A stretch of DNA of 64,000 bases from Streptomyces sp. SolWspMP-5a-2 (GCF_900091845.1 NZ_FMCI01000392.1:30497-94496), one strand, 5' to 3'. Counted from the stretch's first letter, positions 44,904 through 54,424 are shown. Program-made: numbers and translations. Notes: generated by a model from the sequence alone, not told the origin.

Positions 44904-45929
44904 ATGAAGATCGCAGTGCTGACCGGCGGTGGTGACTGCCCCGGCCTCAACGCGGTGATCCGCGGCGTCGTCCGCAAGGGCGTCCAGGAGTACGGCTTCG
45001 AGTGCGTGGGCCTGCGGGACGGCTGGCTCGGCGCGCTCCGGGACAAGGTGACACCCCTGGGCGTCGCGGACGTGCGGGGGATCCTCACCCGGGGCGGGAC
45101 CGTGCTCGGCTCCTCCCGCACCAACCCCTTCAGCCACGAGGACGGGGTCGGGCGCATCCGGGAGACCCTGGACGCGCATGGGGTCGACGCCCTCGTCGTG
45201 ATCGGCGGGGAGGACACGCTCGGCGCGGCCACCGAACTGAGCCACCAGGGGATCAACCTCGTCGGCGTCCCCAAGACCATCGACAACGACGTGGCCGGGA
45301 CCGACTACACGTTCGGCTTCGACACGGCCGTCACCATCGCCACCGAGGCCGTCGACCGCCTCCACACCACCGCCGAGTCCCACATGCGGACGATGGTCGT
45401 GGAGGTGATGGGACGCCACTCGGGCTGGATCGCCCTGCACGCGGGGGTGGCCGGCGGCGCCAACGTGATCCTCGTACCGGAACGGCCGTTCGACATCGAT
45501 CAGGTCTGCGGGTGGGTGCGGGACAGGTTCCGGATCGAGAGCGCGCCGGTGGTGGTGGTCGCGGAGGGAGCGGTCCCCCTGGAGGGGCAGATGGTCCTCA
45601 AGGACCGGTCGCACGACGAGTACGGCCACGTCCGGCTGTCCGGCATCGGTGAGTGGCTGACACGGGAGATCGAGAAGCGCACCGGCACCGAGGCCAGGAC
45701 CACGGTTCTCGGCCATGTCCAGCGCGGCGGCACCCCGAGCGCCTTCGACCGCTGGCTCGCCACGCGCTTCGGGCTGCACGCCGCCGACGCGGTCGCGGAG
45801 GGCGACTTCGGCACGATGGTCGCGCTCCGGGGCACGGAGATCACCCGTGTCCCGCTCGACAGCACGCGGGGCAGGACCAAGGTGGTGGATCCGTCGCTGT
45901 ACGAGGAGTTCGCGGTGTTCTACGGCTGA
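44904..45929 (+). CDS. 6-phosphofructokinase with pyrophosphate-type active-site residues
   Basis: 341 residues. MKIAVLTGGGDCPGLNAVIRG at the N-terminus, TKID-loop equivalent PKTIDNDVAGTDYTFGF, VEVMGRHSGWIAL, GHVQRGGTPSAFDR. At the two positions that separate donors, E. coli Gly104 and Gly124 are replaced by Asp104 (GGEDTLG) and Lys124 (VPKTIDND). This is the combination of pyrophosphate-dependent enzymes; ATP-PFKs have Gly at both. So it probably uses PPi and works reversibly. Strong GGGGAGGA ribosome binding site. Confidence 0.92.
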   Translation: MKIAVLTGGGDCPGLNAVIRGVVRKGVQEYGFECVGLRDGWLGALRDKVTPLGVADVRGILTRGGTVLGSSRTNPFSHEDGVGRIRETLDAHGVDALVVIGGEDTLGAATELSHQGINLVGVPKTIDNDVAGTDYTFGFDTAVTIATEAVDRLHTTAESHMRTMVVEVMGRHSGWIALHAGVAGGANVILVPERPFDIDQVCGWVRDRFRIESAPVVVVAEGAVPLEGQMVLKDRSHDEYGHVRLSGIGEWLTREIEKRTGTEARTTVLGHVQRGGTPSAFDRWLATRFGLHAADAVAEGDFGTMVALRGTEITRVPLDSTRGRTKVVDPSLYEEFAVFYG

Positions 45930-46005
45930 GACCGGGGCCGTGCGCTCGGTGCCGGGGGCCCAGTCGGGGGTCACGGGTGCCGGACGGTTCGGCCGGACCC
46001 GCCGA

Positions 46006-46019
46006 GGGACGAACGGCCC
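46006..46019. promoter_or_regulatory. Dormancy-type palindrome before the nitroreductase gene
   Basis: GGGACGAACGGCCC, ending 49 bases before the start at 46069; a partial copy (GGACGGTTCGGCC) lies ~24 bp upstream. Confidence 0.5.
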
Positions 46020-46068
46020 ATGGTGTGCGTCGCGGGACGGGGCTTGCATGGGAGGAGGAGGAGACACC

Positions 46069-47058
46069 GTGACAGCCGAGGAGATCGGGACCGGCACCGT
46101 GACGGCGCTCGTGGCGGACGCCGTCATGGCACCGTCGCTGCACAACGCGCAGCCCTGGCGCTTCCAGCACCTGCGCGGCAGCGGGACCCTGCGCCTGTAC
46201 GCCGACACGTCACGGGCGCTGCCGCGGACCGACCCGGAGGGGCGTGGGCTGGTCGTCGGCTGCGGGGCCGCGCTGTTCAACCTGCGGGTGGCCGCCGCCG
46301 CGACCGGGCTGGCGTCCGACGCACGGGTGCTGCCCGATCCGTACGACGGCGCCCTGCTCGCCGAGCTGCCCCTGCGGCGCGCCGGGCGCCCCGACTCCGC
46401 CCTGGCCGCGCTGCGCGGGGCGATCGGGCGCCGCCACTGCAGCAGGCTGCCCTACGACGACGTCGGGATCCCGGCCGACGTGTGCGGACGGCTCCAGGAC
46501 GCGGCCCGCGCCGAGGGCGCCCGGCTCCTGTTCCCCGGGGCCTGGCACGCCCGCCTGGTCCTGGAGCTGACGCGGGACGCCGAGGACGCCGAGGCGCACG
46601 ACCCGGAGCTGCGCGCCGAGACGGCCCGGTGGACCCGCGCTCCCCACGCGGAGGCGTCCGACGGGGTGACCGCCGAGACCTTCGGGCCCCGCCAGCGCCT
46701 CGTCACCGCTCCCGTCCGCGATTTCGAGGCGGGACGCAGGACCTCCGGGGGCGTCCCTGCGTCCTTCGAGCGTCACCCGCACATCGCGCTGCTCGGCACC
46801 CCCGGGGACGGTCCCGCGGACTGGCTGCGCGCCGGACAGGCCCTGGAACGCGTCCTGCTGCGGGCCACCGCGGAGGGGCTGGTCGCCTCGCTGACGACGC
46901 AGCCCCTGGAGTGGCCGGAACTGCGCTGGGAGGTCCGCGACCCGCGTTCCGCCATGGGCTACCCGCAGATGGTGCTGCGGCTCGGCTACGGCCCCGAGGG
47001 CGCCGCGAGCCCGCGTCGGCCGGTGCGGGACGTGCTGGAGGAGACCGACCGGGGCTGA
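46069..47058 (+). CDS. Acg-type nitroreductase-fold protein
   Basis: 329 residues from GTG 46069 behind GGAGGAGGAGGAG. Acg-family motifs: ADAVMAPSLHNAQPWRF near the N-terminus, LGTPGDGPADWLRAGQALERV, LTTQPLEWPELR and GYPQMVLRLGYG. Mycobacterial members (Rv2032/Acg, Rv3127, Rv3131) belong to the DosR regulon and bind FMN with a lid that limits substrate access, suggesting flavin storage or sequestration. The same role is likely here. Confidence 0.9.
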   Translation: MTAEEIGTGTVTALVADAVMAPSLHNAQPWRFQHLRGSGTLRLYADTSRALPRTDPEGRGLVVGCGAALFNLRVAAAATGLASDARVLPDPYDGALLAELPLRRAGRPDSALAALRGAIGRRHCSRLPYDDVGIPADVCGRLQDAARAEGARLLFPGAWHARLVLELTRDAEDAEAHDPELRAETARWTRAPHAEASDGVTAETFGPRQRLVTAPVRDFEAGRRTSGGVPASFERHPHIALLGTPGDGPADWLRAGQALERVLLRATAEGLVASLTTQPLEWPELRWEVRDPRSAMGYPQMVLRLGYGPEGAASPRRPVRDVLEETDRG

Positions 47059-47067
47059 CACCCCGGG

Positions 47068-47082
47068 CGACGGCTCCCGTCG
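47068..47082. terminator. Small hairpin after the nitroreductase gene
   Basis: CGACGG and CCGTCG arms with a 3-base loop, 10 bases after the stop and in a convergent gap. Short stem, so tentative. Confidence 0.35.
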
Positions 47083-47279
47083 GGCGTCGCGGCACGGGAC
47101 AGGGGGGCGGGAAACGCTGGGTCGGCCGCCGGTCATCAGCGGTCCCCTCGTCGCGCCGTCCCCCTGCCGATCGTCCCTCTCCGCGGTGCCCCGCGCGCCG
47201 GGTCGCGCACGGGCGCGGAGGTGCCCCGGCGGAGGGCTGCTCCCGGGGAGTGTGAGCCAGGGGTGCCGCGCCGCTCCCG

Positions 47280-49361
47280 TCAGGAGCCGGACAACAGGTG
47301 CAGACGCAGGGCCAGTTGGAGTTCCAGTGCCTGCTCGGGGGCGTTCCAGTCGGCGCCGAGGAGCGCCTGGACGCGGTCGAGGCGCTGGACGACCGTGTTG
47401 ACGTGCACGTGCAGCGCGTCCTTGGCGCGGGTGAGGCTTCCGCCGCAGTCGAAGTAGGCGCGGAGCGTGGGGAGCAGCCGGGTGCCGCGCCGGGCGTCGT
47501 ACTCCAGCAGCGGACCCAGCGTGCGGGTGACGAAGCCGTCCACGTCGTGGTCGTCGCCCAACAGCACGCCGAGGAAGCCGAGTTCGGCCACGCCCGCGCC
47601 CTGTCCCGTGCGGTCGAGCACGCCGAGTGCCCGCAGGCAGCGCGTGCCCTCGGTGTGCGCGTCGGCGATCGCCCCCGGCCCGGCGGCCGGGCCGGTACCG
47701 GCCACCGTGACGGGCGCGCCGACGAGCCGGCCGAGCTGTCCGGCGGCCAGGCGGGCCGCCTCCCCGGGCGTCCTGCCCTCGTCGGGGAGCAGCAGGACCA
47801 CCGCGTCCTGGTGTTCGGCGCTGACGCCGCCGGTCCCGAACAGGTGGCGCACGGCCGCGTCGGCGAGCCGTCCGCGTGCCTCGTCGGCGGTGCGGGCGAG
47901 GAGCAGGAGGTGGGGCCGGTCCAGGTCGAAGCCGAGGCGACGCCCGCGGGCCACCAGGCCGTCCGGGTCGCGGCGGGGCGCGGCGAGCAGGTCGGTGAGC
48001 AGGTCGCCGCGCACCCGGTTCTCCGTCTCCGCGACCGAGCGCCGCAGCAACAGGAGCAGGGACGTCACGACGCTGCTGCGCTCGAAGAGGCGCTGGTCGG
48101 GTCCGGTGAGGTCCGGTCGGCCGTCCAGGACCAGGCAGCCCAGCAACTCCTGTCCCGCGAGCATCGCGCACACCCAGCGCCCGTCACGGAACACCGCGCG
48201 GGCGGCGGAGCGCGAGTCCTCCGCCGCCGCGACGAGCGCCGCCGCGCGGACCCCGCTCCTGTCCTCGCCGGAGGCGCCGACCACACCGTCCCGCCCAGCA
48301 ACCACACCGGTCCGGCCACCGCCCACGCCGTCCCGACCACCGACCGCGCCGTCCCGCTCCGCAACCACACCGTCCCGGCGGCCGGCCGGGACAGGCGCGC
48401 CGTCCGGGCCTCCGACCGTGGCGAGGGGCCATCCGGATCCGTCGTGGACGGCGACGTCCCCCTTCAGGAGTCCGGCCACGGCGGTGGCCACGTCGGACAC
48501 GTCGCCGCCGCGCAGCACGAGGTCGGTGAGCCGGTCGTGGGACTCCTCGGCGCGCTGGACGGCGGCGGAGTGTTCCCCGATCACGGCGTTGGCCTCGGCC
48601 AGTCCGGCCAGCGCGGCCCGGGTGTCGGCCATGGCCTTCGCGGTGTCGATCGCGATGGCCGCGTGGTCGGCGAGCGAGCAGAGCAGGGCCACCTCGTCGG
48701 GGGCGAAGGCGCGGGGCGTGCGGTCGGCGGCGAACAGGGCCCCGATGACCTGTCCCCCGCTTCCCGAGCCCAGCAGCAGGGGTACGCCGAGGATCGCGAC
48801 GAGCCCTTCGTCGAGGACCCCGGCGTCGATGCTGCCGGTGTGCAGGAACCGGTCGTCGGTGCGGTAGTCCGGGGTGGCGTAGGGGCGCGCGGTCTGCGCG
48901 ACGAGGCCGCCGAGCCCCTCGCCGAGTTGCAGGCGCAGGTTCTGGAAGAGGCCGGAGACCGAGCCGTCGGTGACCCGCATGAAGGTGTCCCCGGCCTCCT
49001 CGTCGGGCAGCGTGAGGTAGGCCGTGTCCGTGCCCAGGAGCTGGCGTGCCCGCCGCACTATGGCCCGCAGGACGGCGTCGAGGTCGCGCAGGGCCGCGAG
49101 GTCGCCCGCGGTGTCGAAGAGCGCGGTCAGCTCGGCCTCCCTGCGCCGGTGCTGACGCAGCGTGCTCTGCACACGCAGGGCCGCGTCGACGGCCCTGTCG
49201 ATCTCCGCGAGGTCCTCGGGACCGGCACCGTCGCGGCGTGCCTGGGCCGCGACGGTGCCGAGATCCTCGGCGGGGGCGCCCGTGGCGAGCAGTTCCAGCA
49301 GGCGGCGGAGGTGACGGGTGGTGGGAGCAGGGGCGGAGGCGGGGGCGGGCTTGTGCGGCAT
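47280..49361 (-). CDS. GAF/PucR-type transcriptional regulator
   Basis: 693 residues. N-terminal coiled region, then a GAF domain (residues ~80-235; VLRAIVRRARQLLGTDTAYL, LGEGLGGLVAQTARPYATPD, IGALFAADRTPRAFAPDE). A middle region (VLRGGDVSDVATAVAGLL) contains a repetitive insert, and the protein ends in a PucR C-terminal helix-turn-helix (ALHVHVNTVVQRLDRVQALLG). Such regulators sense small molecules for catabolic genes; the 3-hydroxybutyrate transport and dehydrogenase genes directly upstream on the same strand are the likely targets. Confidence 0.88.
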   Translation of the reverse strand: MPHKPAPASAPAPTTRHLRRLLELLATGAPAEDLGTVAAQARRDGAGPEDLAEIDRAVDAALRVQSTLRQHRRREAELTALFDTAGDLAALRDLDAVLRAIVRRARQLLGTDTAYLTLPDEEAGDTFMRVTDGSVSGLFQNLRLQLGEGLGGLVAQTARPYATPDYRTDDRFLHTGSIDAGVLDEGLVAILGVPLLLGSGSGGQVIGALFAADRTPRAFAPDEVALLCSLADHAAIAIDTAKAMADTRAALAGLAEANAVIGEHSAAVQRAEESHDRLTDLVLRGGDVSDVATAVAGLLKGDVAVHDGSGWPLATVGGPDGAPVPAGRRDGVVAERDGAVGGRDGVGGGRTGVVAGRDGVVGASGEDRSGVRAAALVAAAEDSRSAARAVFRDGRWVCAMLAGQELLGCLVLDGRPDLTGPDQRLFERSSVVTSLLLLLRRSVAETENRVRGDLLTDLLAAPRRDPDGLVARGRRLGFDLDRPHLLLLARTADEARGRLADAAVRHLFGTGGVSAEHQDAVVLLLPDEGRTPGEAARLAAGQLGRLVGAPVTVAGTGPAAGPGAIADAHTEGTRCLRALGVLDRTGQGAGVAELGFLGVLLGDDHDVDGFVTRTLGPLLEYDARRGTRLLPTLRAYFDCGGSLTRAKDALHVHVNTVVQRLDRVQALLGADWNAPEQALELQLALRLHLLSGS
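48276..48390 (-). repeat. In-frame short repeats within the PucR-type gene
   Basis: Encodes repeated six- to seven-residue units (GRRDGVV, ERDGAV, GRDGVG, GRTGVV, GRDGVV). Likely a flexible, length-variable insert. Confidence 0.75.
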
Positions 49362-49447
49362 GGGCTGGCTACCGTTGCGGAGTCGGCGGACTGAGGCGTC
49401 GGGGGCGTGGACCGTGAGGATACGACTGCCGGGGACCGGTCCCCCAA

Positions 49448-49580
49448 GACCGGGCTCAACGGACGGTCCCCCACGGCCGGGCTCTATGGCCGGCTCCTCA
49501 CGACCGGGCTCTACGGCCGGTCCCCGCGGCGGGGGCTCTACGGCCGGTCCCCCGCGGCCGGGGCTCTACGGCCGATCTCT
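49448..49580. repeat. 27-bp imperfect tandem repeat, five copies
   Basis: Intergenic array between the transporter stop and the PucR start; each unit contains GGGCTCTACGGCCGG or a near variant. No spacers, so not CRISPR. GC-rich and prone to slippage. Confidence 0.85.
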
Positions 49581-49646
49581 CTCCCCCCGGCTCGTCTTCC
49601 ACGGCCGGGGGCGACCGGACCTCGGCGGCGCGGCCGGGCCGCCGTG

Positions 49647-51044
49647 TCAGGCCGAAGCCGCCGTCCGCCGTTCCGTGGCGGGACCGGCCGGGGAGTCGTC
49701 CGGCTCGATGGCCGCGAGGTCCCGGCCGCGGGTCTCCCGGGAGGCGACGACGGCCACCACGGTGATCAGCGCCGCGAGCCCCACGTAGACGGAGATCGAG
49801 GTGGAGCCGCCGGACGAGCTGAGCAGCGCGGTGGCGATCAGCGGGGCCGGGGCGCCCGCCGCGACCGAGGAGAGCTGCGCCCCTATCGACGCGCCGGTGT
49901 AGCGCATCCGGGTGGCGAACAGCTCCGAGAAGAACGCGGCCTGGGGCGCGTACATGGCGCTGTGGAAGACCAGCCCCACGGTGACGGCCAGGACGAGCGC
50001 GGGGAACGACCTGGTGTCCAGCAGCGCGAAGAAGGCCCACGACCACAGGCCCACGCCTGCCGCGCCCACCAGGTACACGGGCCTGCGGCCGAGCCGGTCC
50101 GAGAGGGCGCCGAAGAGCGGGATCAGACAGAACTGCACGGCCGAGCCGATCAGCACGGCGTTCAGCGACGTCTGCTTGTCGATCTTGAGGTGCTCCACGC
50201 AGTAGGTGAGAACGAACGCGGTGATCACGTAGTAGGAGATGTTCTCGGCCATCCGGGCGCCCATCGCGACCAGGACGTCGCGCCAGTGGTGGCGCAGGAC
50301 GGCGACGAACGGCAGGTGCTCGGACCGCCGTTCGGCCTTGCGCTGTTCGGCCTTGGCCAGCGCCTCCTTGAAGAGGGGCGACTCGTCGACGGAGAGCCGG
50401 ATCCACAGGCCGATCATGACCAGGACGGCCGAGAGCAGGAACGGCACCCGCCAGCCCCAGGCGTTGAAGGCGTCGTCGCTGAGGACGGTCGTCATCAGGG
50501 AGAGCACGCCGACGGCGACCAGGTTCCCGGCCGGGGCGCCCGCCTGCGGCCACGAGGCCCAGAACCCGCGCCGGTGGGCCTCGCCGTGCTCGGAGACCAG
50601 CAGGACGGCACCGCCCCACTCGCCGCCCAGGGCGAATCCCTGGATCAGCCGCAGGGTGGTCAGCAGCAGGGGCGCCGCGACGCCGATGGTGTCGTAGCCG
50701 GGGACGCAGCCGATCAGGGCGGTGGAGAGCCCCATCATGAGCAGGCTGATCACCAGGAGCTTCTTGCGTCCCATCCGGTCGCCGAAATGCCCGAAGACCA
50801 CGGCGCCGATCGGCCGGGCGGCGAAGCCGATGGCGTAGGTGAGGAAGGACAGCAGCGTCCCGGTCAGCGGGTCCGACTCGGGGAAGAACACGCGGCCGAA
50901 GACGAGGGCCGCGGCGGAGCCGTACAGGAAGTAGTCGTACCACTCGATCGTGGTGCCGATCAGGCTGGCCGCGACGATCTTGCGCAGACCGGCCGGTCGT
51001 GCCGGGGTGCCGGGGTCGTTCACGGCGTTGTGAGCGCTGGGCAT
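49647..51044 (-). CDS. MFS transporter (metabolite:H+ symporter family)
   Basis: 465 residues, ~12 membrane segments. Starts IVAASLIGTTIEWYDYFLYG, the MHS signature, then GHFGDRMGRKKLLV (MFS loop motif), RLIQGFALGGEWGGAVLLVSE and ALSDRLGRRPVYLVGA. MHS transporters take up organic acids such as shikimate, citrate, proline-betaine and related compounds. The upstream 3-hydroxybutyrate dehydrogenase suggests a hydroxy- or keto-acid substrate. Confidence 0.9.
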   Translation of the reverse strand: MPSAHNAVNDPGTPARPAGLRKIVAASLIGTTIEWYDYFLYGSAAALVFGRVFFPESDPLTGTLLSFLTYAIGFAARPIGAVVFGHFGDRMGRKKLLVISLLMMGLSTALIGCVPGYDTIGVAAPLLLTTLRLIQGFALGGEWGGAVLLVSEHGEAHRRGFWASWPQAGAPAGNLVAVGVLSLMTTVLSDDAFNAWGWRVPFLLSAVLVMIGLWIRLSVDESPLFKEALAKAEQRKAERRSEHLPFVAVLRHHWRDVLVAMGARMAENISYYVITAFVLTYCVEHLKIDKQTSLNAVLIGSAVQFCLIPLFGALSDRLGRRPVYLVGAAGVGLWSWAFFALLDTRSFPALVLAVTVGLVFHSAMYAPQAAFFSELFATRMRYTGASIGAQLSSVAAGAPAPLIATALLSSSGGSTSISVYVGLAALITVVAVVASRETRGRDLAAIEPDDSPAGPATERRTAASA

Positions 51045-51271
51045 GGTGCCACCGTTTCGGGGTCGGAGGGGGACGGGACCACCGGGCCCGATCCGCGCCG
51101 GGGACGGGCCGGAAGCGGGCGGACGGGTTCGGTGGCGCGGGTTGCGGGTCGCGGGTCGCGGGTGACGGTCGGACGGCCGCCGCCGGGACGCGGAGGCTCC
51201 GACGGTTGTCCGTACGCCTGGGGGACGGCGCCTGGGGGGCGCCTGCGGGACGGCGCCTTCGGGACGTGCGG

Positions 51272-52099
51272 TCAGCGCGCGGTCCAGCCGCCGTCCAGGG
51301 GGATGGAGGCGCCGGTGATGTAGCCGCTGCGTTCGGTGCACAGCCACAGCGCGACCTCGGCGACCTCGGCCGGTTCGATCAGCCGCTTGATCGCGGTGCG
51401 GTCCAGGAACACCTGGTCCACCACGTCCCCGGCGGGAATGCCGTGCGCGAGCGCCTGGTCGGCGATCTGACGCTCGACCAGCGGGGTGCGCACGTAGCCG
51501 GGGTTGACGCAGTTGCTGGTCACCCCCTGCGCGGCGCCTTCGAGGGCGACCACCTTGCTCAGGCCCTCCAGCGCGTGCTTCGCCGTGACGTAGGCGGACT
51601 TGTAGGCGCTGGCCCGGAGCCCGTGCACGGACGAGATGTTGACGACTCTCCCCCACCCCCGCGCGTACATGTGGGGCAGGGTGCGGTGCAGGATGCGGAA
51701 CGGCGCTTCGACCATGACCCGCTGGATCAGCGCGAAGCGTTCCGGGGGGAACTCGTGCAGCGGGGCCACATGTTGCAGACCGGCGTTGTTGACCACGATG
51801 TCGGCGTCGTCCGGGAGCGCGTCGACGGCCTCGGCCTCGGAGAGGTCGGCCACGACCGCCGTGCCGCCGATCGACGCGGCGACCTCCTCGGCGGCCCCGG
51901 GGATCCGGTCCACCACGTACACGTGCGCGCCCGCCGCGGCGAACCCCTCCGCGCAGGCCCGGCCGATCCCGCCGGCGGCTCCGGTGACCAGGACCTTGCG
52001 GCCGGTCAGGAACCCGGCGGACGCGGGACCGGGCACGGTGGTGTCACCGGGACCGGGACGTCGGGTCGAGCCCTCGTCGGAACTCTTGGTGCTGTCCAT
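51272..52099 (-). CDS. bdhA: 3-hydroxybutyrate dehydrogenase (SDR)
   Basis: 275 residues with an N-terminal extension of ~35 residues. TGAAGGIGRACAEGF (cofactor), VVNNAGLQHVAPLHEFP, NISSVHGLRASAYKSAYVTAKHALEG (Ser, Tyr, Lys) and the C-terminal GYITGASIPLDGGWTAR. The QHVAP, HGL and late PLVERQI blocks are those of bacterial D-3-hydroxybutyrate dehydrogenases. Oxidises 3-hydroxybutyrate to acetoacetate with NAD. Could feed acetoacetate to the CoA-transferase encoded at 13-14.5 kb. Confidence 0.88.
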   Translation of the reverse strand: MDSTKSSDEGSTRRPGPGDTTVPGPASAGFLTGRKVLVTGAAGGIGRACAEGFAAAGAHVYVVDRIPGAAEEVAASIGGTAVVADLSEAEAVDALPDDADIVVNNAGLQHVAPLHEFPPERFALIQRVMVEAPFRILHRTLPHMYARGWGRVVNISSVHGLRASAYKSAYVTAKHALEGLSKVVALEGAAQGVTSNCVNPGYVRTPLVERQIADQALAHGIPAGDVVDQVFLDRTAIKRLIEPAEVAEVALWLCTERSGYITGASIPLDGGWTAR

Positions 52100-52337
52100 G
52101 GCGGAACACCGTAGGAAGGGAGCGGGCACCGGGACATGTGGGTGACGTACACAGTGGAGCGTCGCCGGGTGGGGATCACCACCATGCCGTTCGGACGGCG
52201 GCGGGACGGCGACGGCGCGCGCGGCCCCGGCGAGTCCGCGCGACACCGGGAATCCGGCCGGCGCAGCATCAGAACCCGTCAGCGGCACGGAGCGTGACGG
52301 TACGCGAGGCCGTGCCGGGGCTCGACCGACGGTCCGC

Positions 52338-52649
52338 TGTTCGCGGCCGGGTGGATCATCGGCCTGTCGGTCACCTCGGCCCTCGTCGCCGTGCTCTTCG
52401 CCGGGGCCGACGACCCCGGCAGCACCTCGTCGGCGGTCGTGGACTGGGGGGCGGGTGCCGGCCGGAGCGACCCTCATCGTCCTGGGGGTGCGCAAGCGGT
52501 GGACGCGCCCGCGCGGCGGTGAGCAGGCGCGGCCACCGGCCTGGATGGCCTCGCTCGACGGCGCCACGGCCGGGCGGGCGCTCCTGCTCGGCGCGCTGCT
52601 GTCGGGCGCGAAGGTCCTGGGCGACGGACTGTCCGGGCTGGGCCGCTGA
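52338..52649 (+). pseudogene. GAP-family (Sap-like) membrane protein remnant
   Basis: The N-terminal piece FAAGWIIGLSVTSALVAVLF plus GADDPGSTSSAVVDWG is in one frame. After a G-rich stretch at ~52450 the product continues as AGATLIVLGVRKRWTRPR, WMASLDGATAGRALLLGALL to the stop at 52649. These match the middle of the GAP/Sap family (peptidoglycolipid addressing proteins). Both ends are missing and a frameshift separates the pieces. Confidence 0.6.
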
Positions 52650-52725
52650 GCCGGGACGCCCCGGTGGCGGACGCAGGCGCCGCGAGGCGACCGCCCGCAG
52701 CCGTCCGCACGGTGGGGCAGGCGCC

Positions 52726-53997
52726 TCAGCGGGCGCTGTCGGCCGTGGCCTTCCGCACCCCGTGCACGGCCGCTCCGAGGGCTAGGACGGCGGCGCCGGA
52801 CATCACCGAGACCGCGGGCAGGGCGAGGGCGAGGGCACCGCACCCGGCGAGCCCGACGAGGGGTACCCAGCGGGGCGGCCGTCCTTCGCCGGGGGTGAGT
52901 GTCCAGGCGGACGCGCAGGCGACGGCGTAGTACGCCAGGACACCGAAGGACGAGAAGCCGATCGCGCCCCGCACGTCGGCCGTCGCGGCGAGCAGGGCGA
53001 CAACGGCACCGACGGCGAGTTCGGCTCGGCGGGGAACCCGGGAGCGGGGGTGGACCGCCGCGAGCGCGTGGGGCAGATGCCGGTCACGGGCCATGGCCAG
53101 GGTGGTGCGCGAGACCCCGAGGAGCAGGGCGAGGAGCGACCCGAGCGTCGCGACGGCCGCCCCGGCCCTCACCACCGGGGCCAGCCCCGGGACACCGGCG
53201 GCGCGCACCGCGTCGGCGAGCGGCGCGGCGCTTCCCGCGAGGCGGTACGGACCCAGCACGGCGAGGACACCCACGGCGACCGCCGCGTAGACGACGAGGG
53301 TGATGCCCAGCGCGAGCGGGACGGCGCGGGGAATGGTGCGGGCGGGGTCACGGACCTCCTCGCCGAGTGTGGCGATCCTGGCGTATCCGGCGAAGGCGAA
53401 GAACAGCAGACCGGCCGCCTGGAGTGTGCCGCCGACGGTCGTGTCCGCGCCGAGGTCCAGACGTGCGAGGTCGGCGGCGCCGCTGCTCAGGCAGGCGGTC
53501 ACCACGGCGGCCAGGACCGCGAGGACGACGACGACGGCGGCGCGGGTCGCCGACGCGCCTCTCCGCACGCCGCCGCAGCCGAGTGCCGTGAGCGCGACCA
53601 CGGCGGCGACCGCGACCGCGTGGGCCTGGTCCGGCCACACGTAGAGACCGAAGGTCAGGGCCATCGCGGCACAGGAGGCCGTCTTGCCGACCACGAACGC
53701 CCAGCCTGCCAGCCAGCCCCAGAAGTCGCCCAGGCGCGCACGGCCGTAGACGTAGGTCCCACCGGACTCGGGATAGCGGGCGGCGAGCCGGGCCGACGCG
53801 GTGGCGTTGCAGTACGCCACGATCGCGGCGAGCGCCAGGGCGAGCAGGAGTCCGGATCCGGCGGCGTCGGCCGCCGGGGCGAACGCGGCGAAGATTCCGG
53901 CCCCGATCATCGACCCCAGACCGATCATCACCGCGTCGGACACCCCCAGGCGCCGCTTCAGCCCGCCCGCGCCGGTCGAGGACCCCATCGTGCTCAT
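52726..53997 (-). CDS. APC-family amino acid permease
   Basis: 423 residues from ATG 53997 behind GGAGGAG. About 12 membrane segments. LGVSDAVMIGLGSMIGAGIFAAF contains the GSMIGAGIF substrate-binding loop of the APC fold; RYPESGGTYVYGRARLGDFWG follows, and FFAFAGYARIATLGEEVRDPAR is the conserved cytoplasmic region. Imports an amino acid or amine; specificity unknown. Shorter than many homologues, ending after segment 12. Confidence 0.9.
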   Translation of the reverse strand: MSTMGSSTGAGGLKRRLGVSDAVMIGLGSMIGAGIFAAFAPAADAAGSGLLLALALAAIVAYCNATASARLAARYPESGGTYVYGRARLGDFWGWLAGWAFVVGKTASCAAMALTFGLYVWPDQAHAVAVAAVVALTALGCGGVRRGASATRAAVVVVLAVLAAVVTACLSSGAADLARLDLGADTTVGGTLQAAGLLFFAFAGYARIATLGEEVRDPARTIPRAVPLALGITLVVYAAVAVGVLAVLGPYRLAGSAAPLADAVRAAGVPGLAPVVRAGAAVATLGSLLALLLGVSRTTLAMARDRHLPHALAAVHPRSRVPRRAELAVGAVVALLAATADVRGAIGFSSFGVLAYYAVACASAWTLTPGEGRPPRWVPLVGLAGCGALALALPAVSVMSGAAVLALGAAVHGVRKATADSAR

Positions 53998-54424
53998 CCC
54001 CTGCTCCTCCACCACCGCTCCGGGCGCCGATCCGGGCGCACGGTAACCGAAGAAGGTGTCCGGCAGGGGTGCCCCCGGCCGCAGACCCTGGTGGGCCGGG
54101 GCCGCGCATGAGCCGGGCGGTGGACGCCGGTCCGACCCCGGCCGGACCGACACGGCACACCCCGACGGGCGCGGGCGAGTCCGTCCCCGGGAAGCAGGAG
54201 CACACCACGCGGCTCCTCGCCCCTCTGCCCCCGTCCCACGCCGAGCGCACCGTCCCCCGACAGGCGGACCGCCCAGGGACCGGGACGCGGGAGTCGGCCG
54301 ACCCCATGCCCCGTCGCTCGGGGGCCGGACGGCCCAGGGTCCGGGGCGCGGCGGCCCAAGCCGGGCCCGGCGCGCGGTGGCAGCGTGGGGAGCGGGCCGC
54401 GAGAAGCGCCCGGAGGAGGCCGCC
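53998..54424. other. Intergenic region before the USP remnant
   Basis: 427 bases, very GC-rich, no convincing gene on either strand. Contains a dormancy-type palindrome at 54322-54335. Confidence 0.5.
54322..54335. promoter_or_regulatory. Dormancy-type palindrome before the USP remnant
   Basis: GGGCCGGACGGCCC, 90 bases before the remnant's ATG at 54425. Indicates the dead USP gene belonged to the same regulon; it may now drive the CBS gene at 54769. Confidence 0.5.

Noticed and set aside
49448..49580. CRISPR-like array
   Set aside because: Contiguous imperfect tandem repeats with no spacers and no cas genes.
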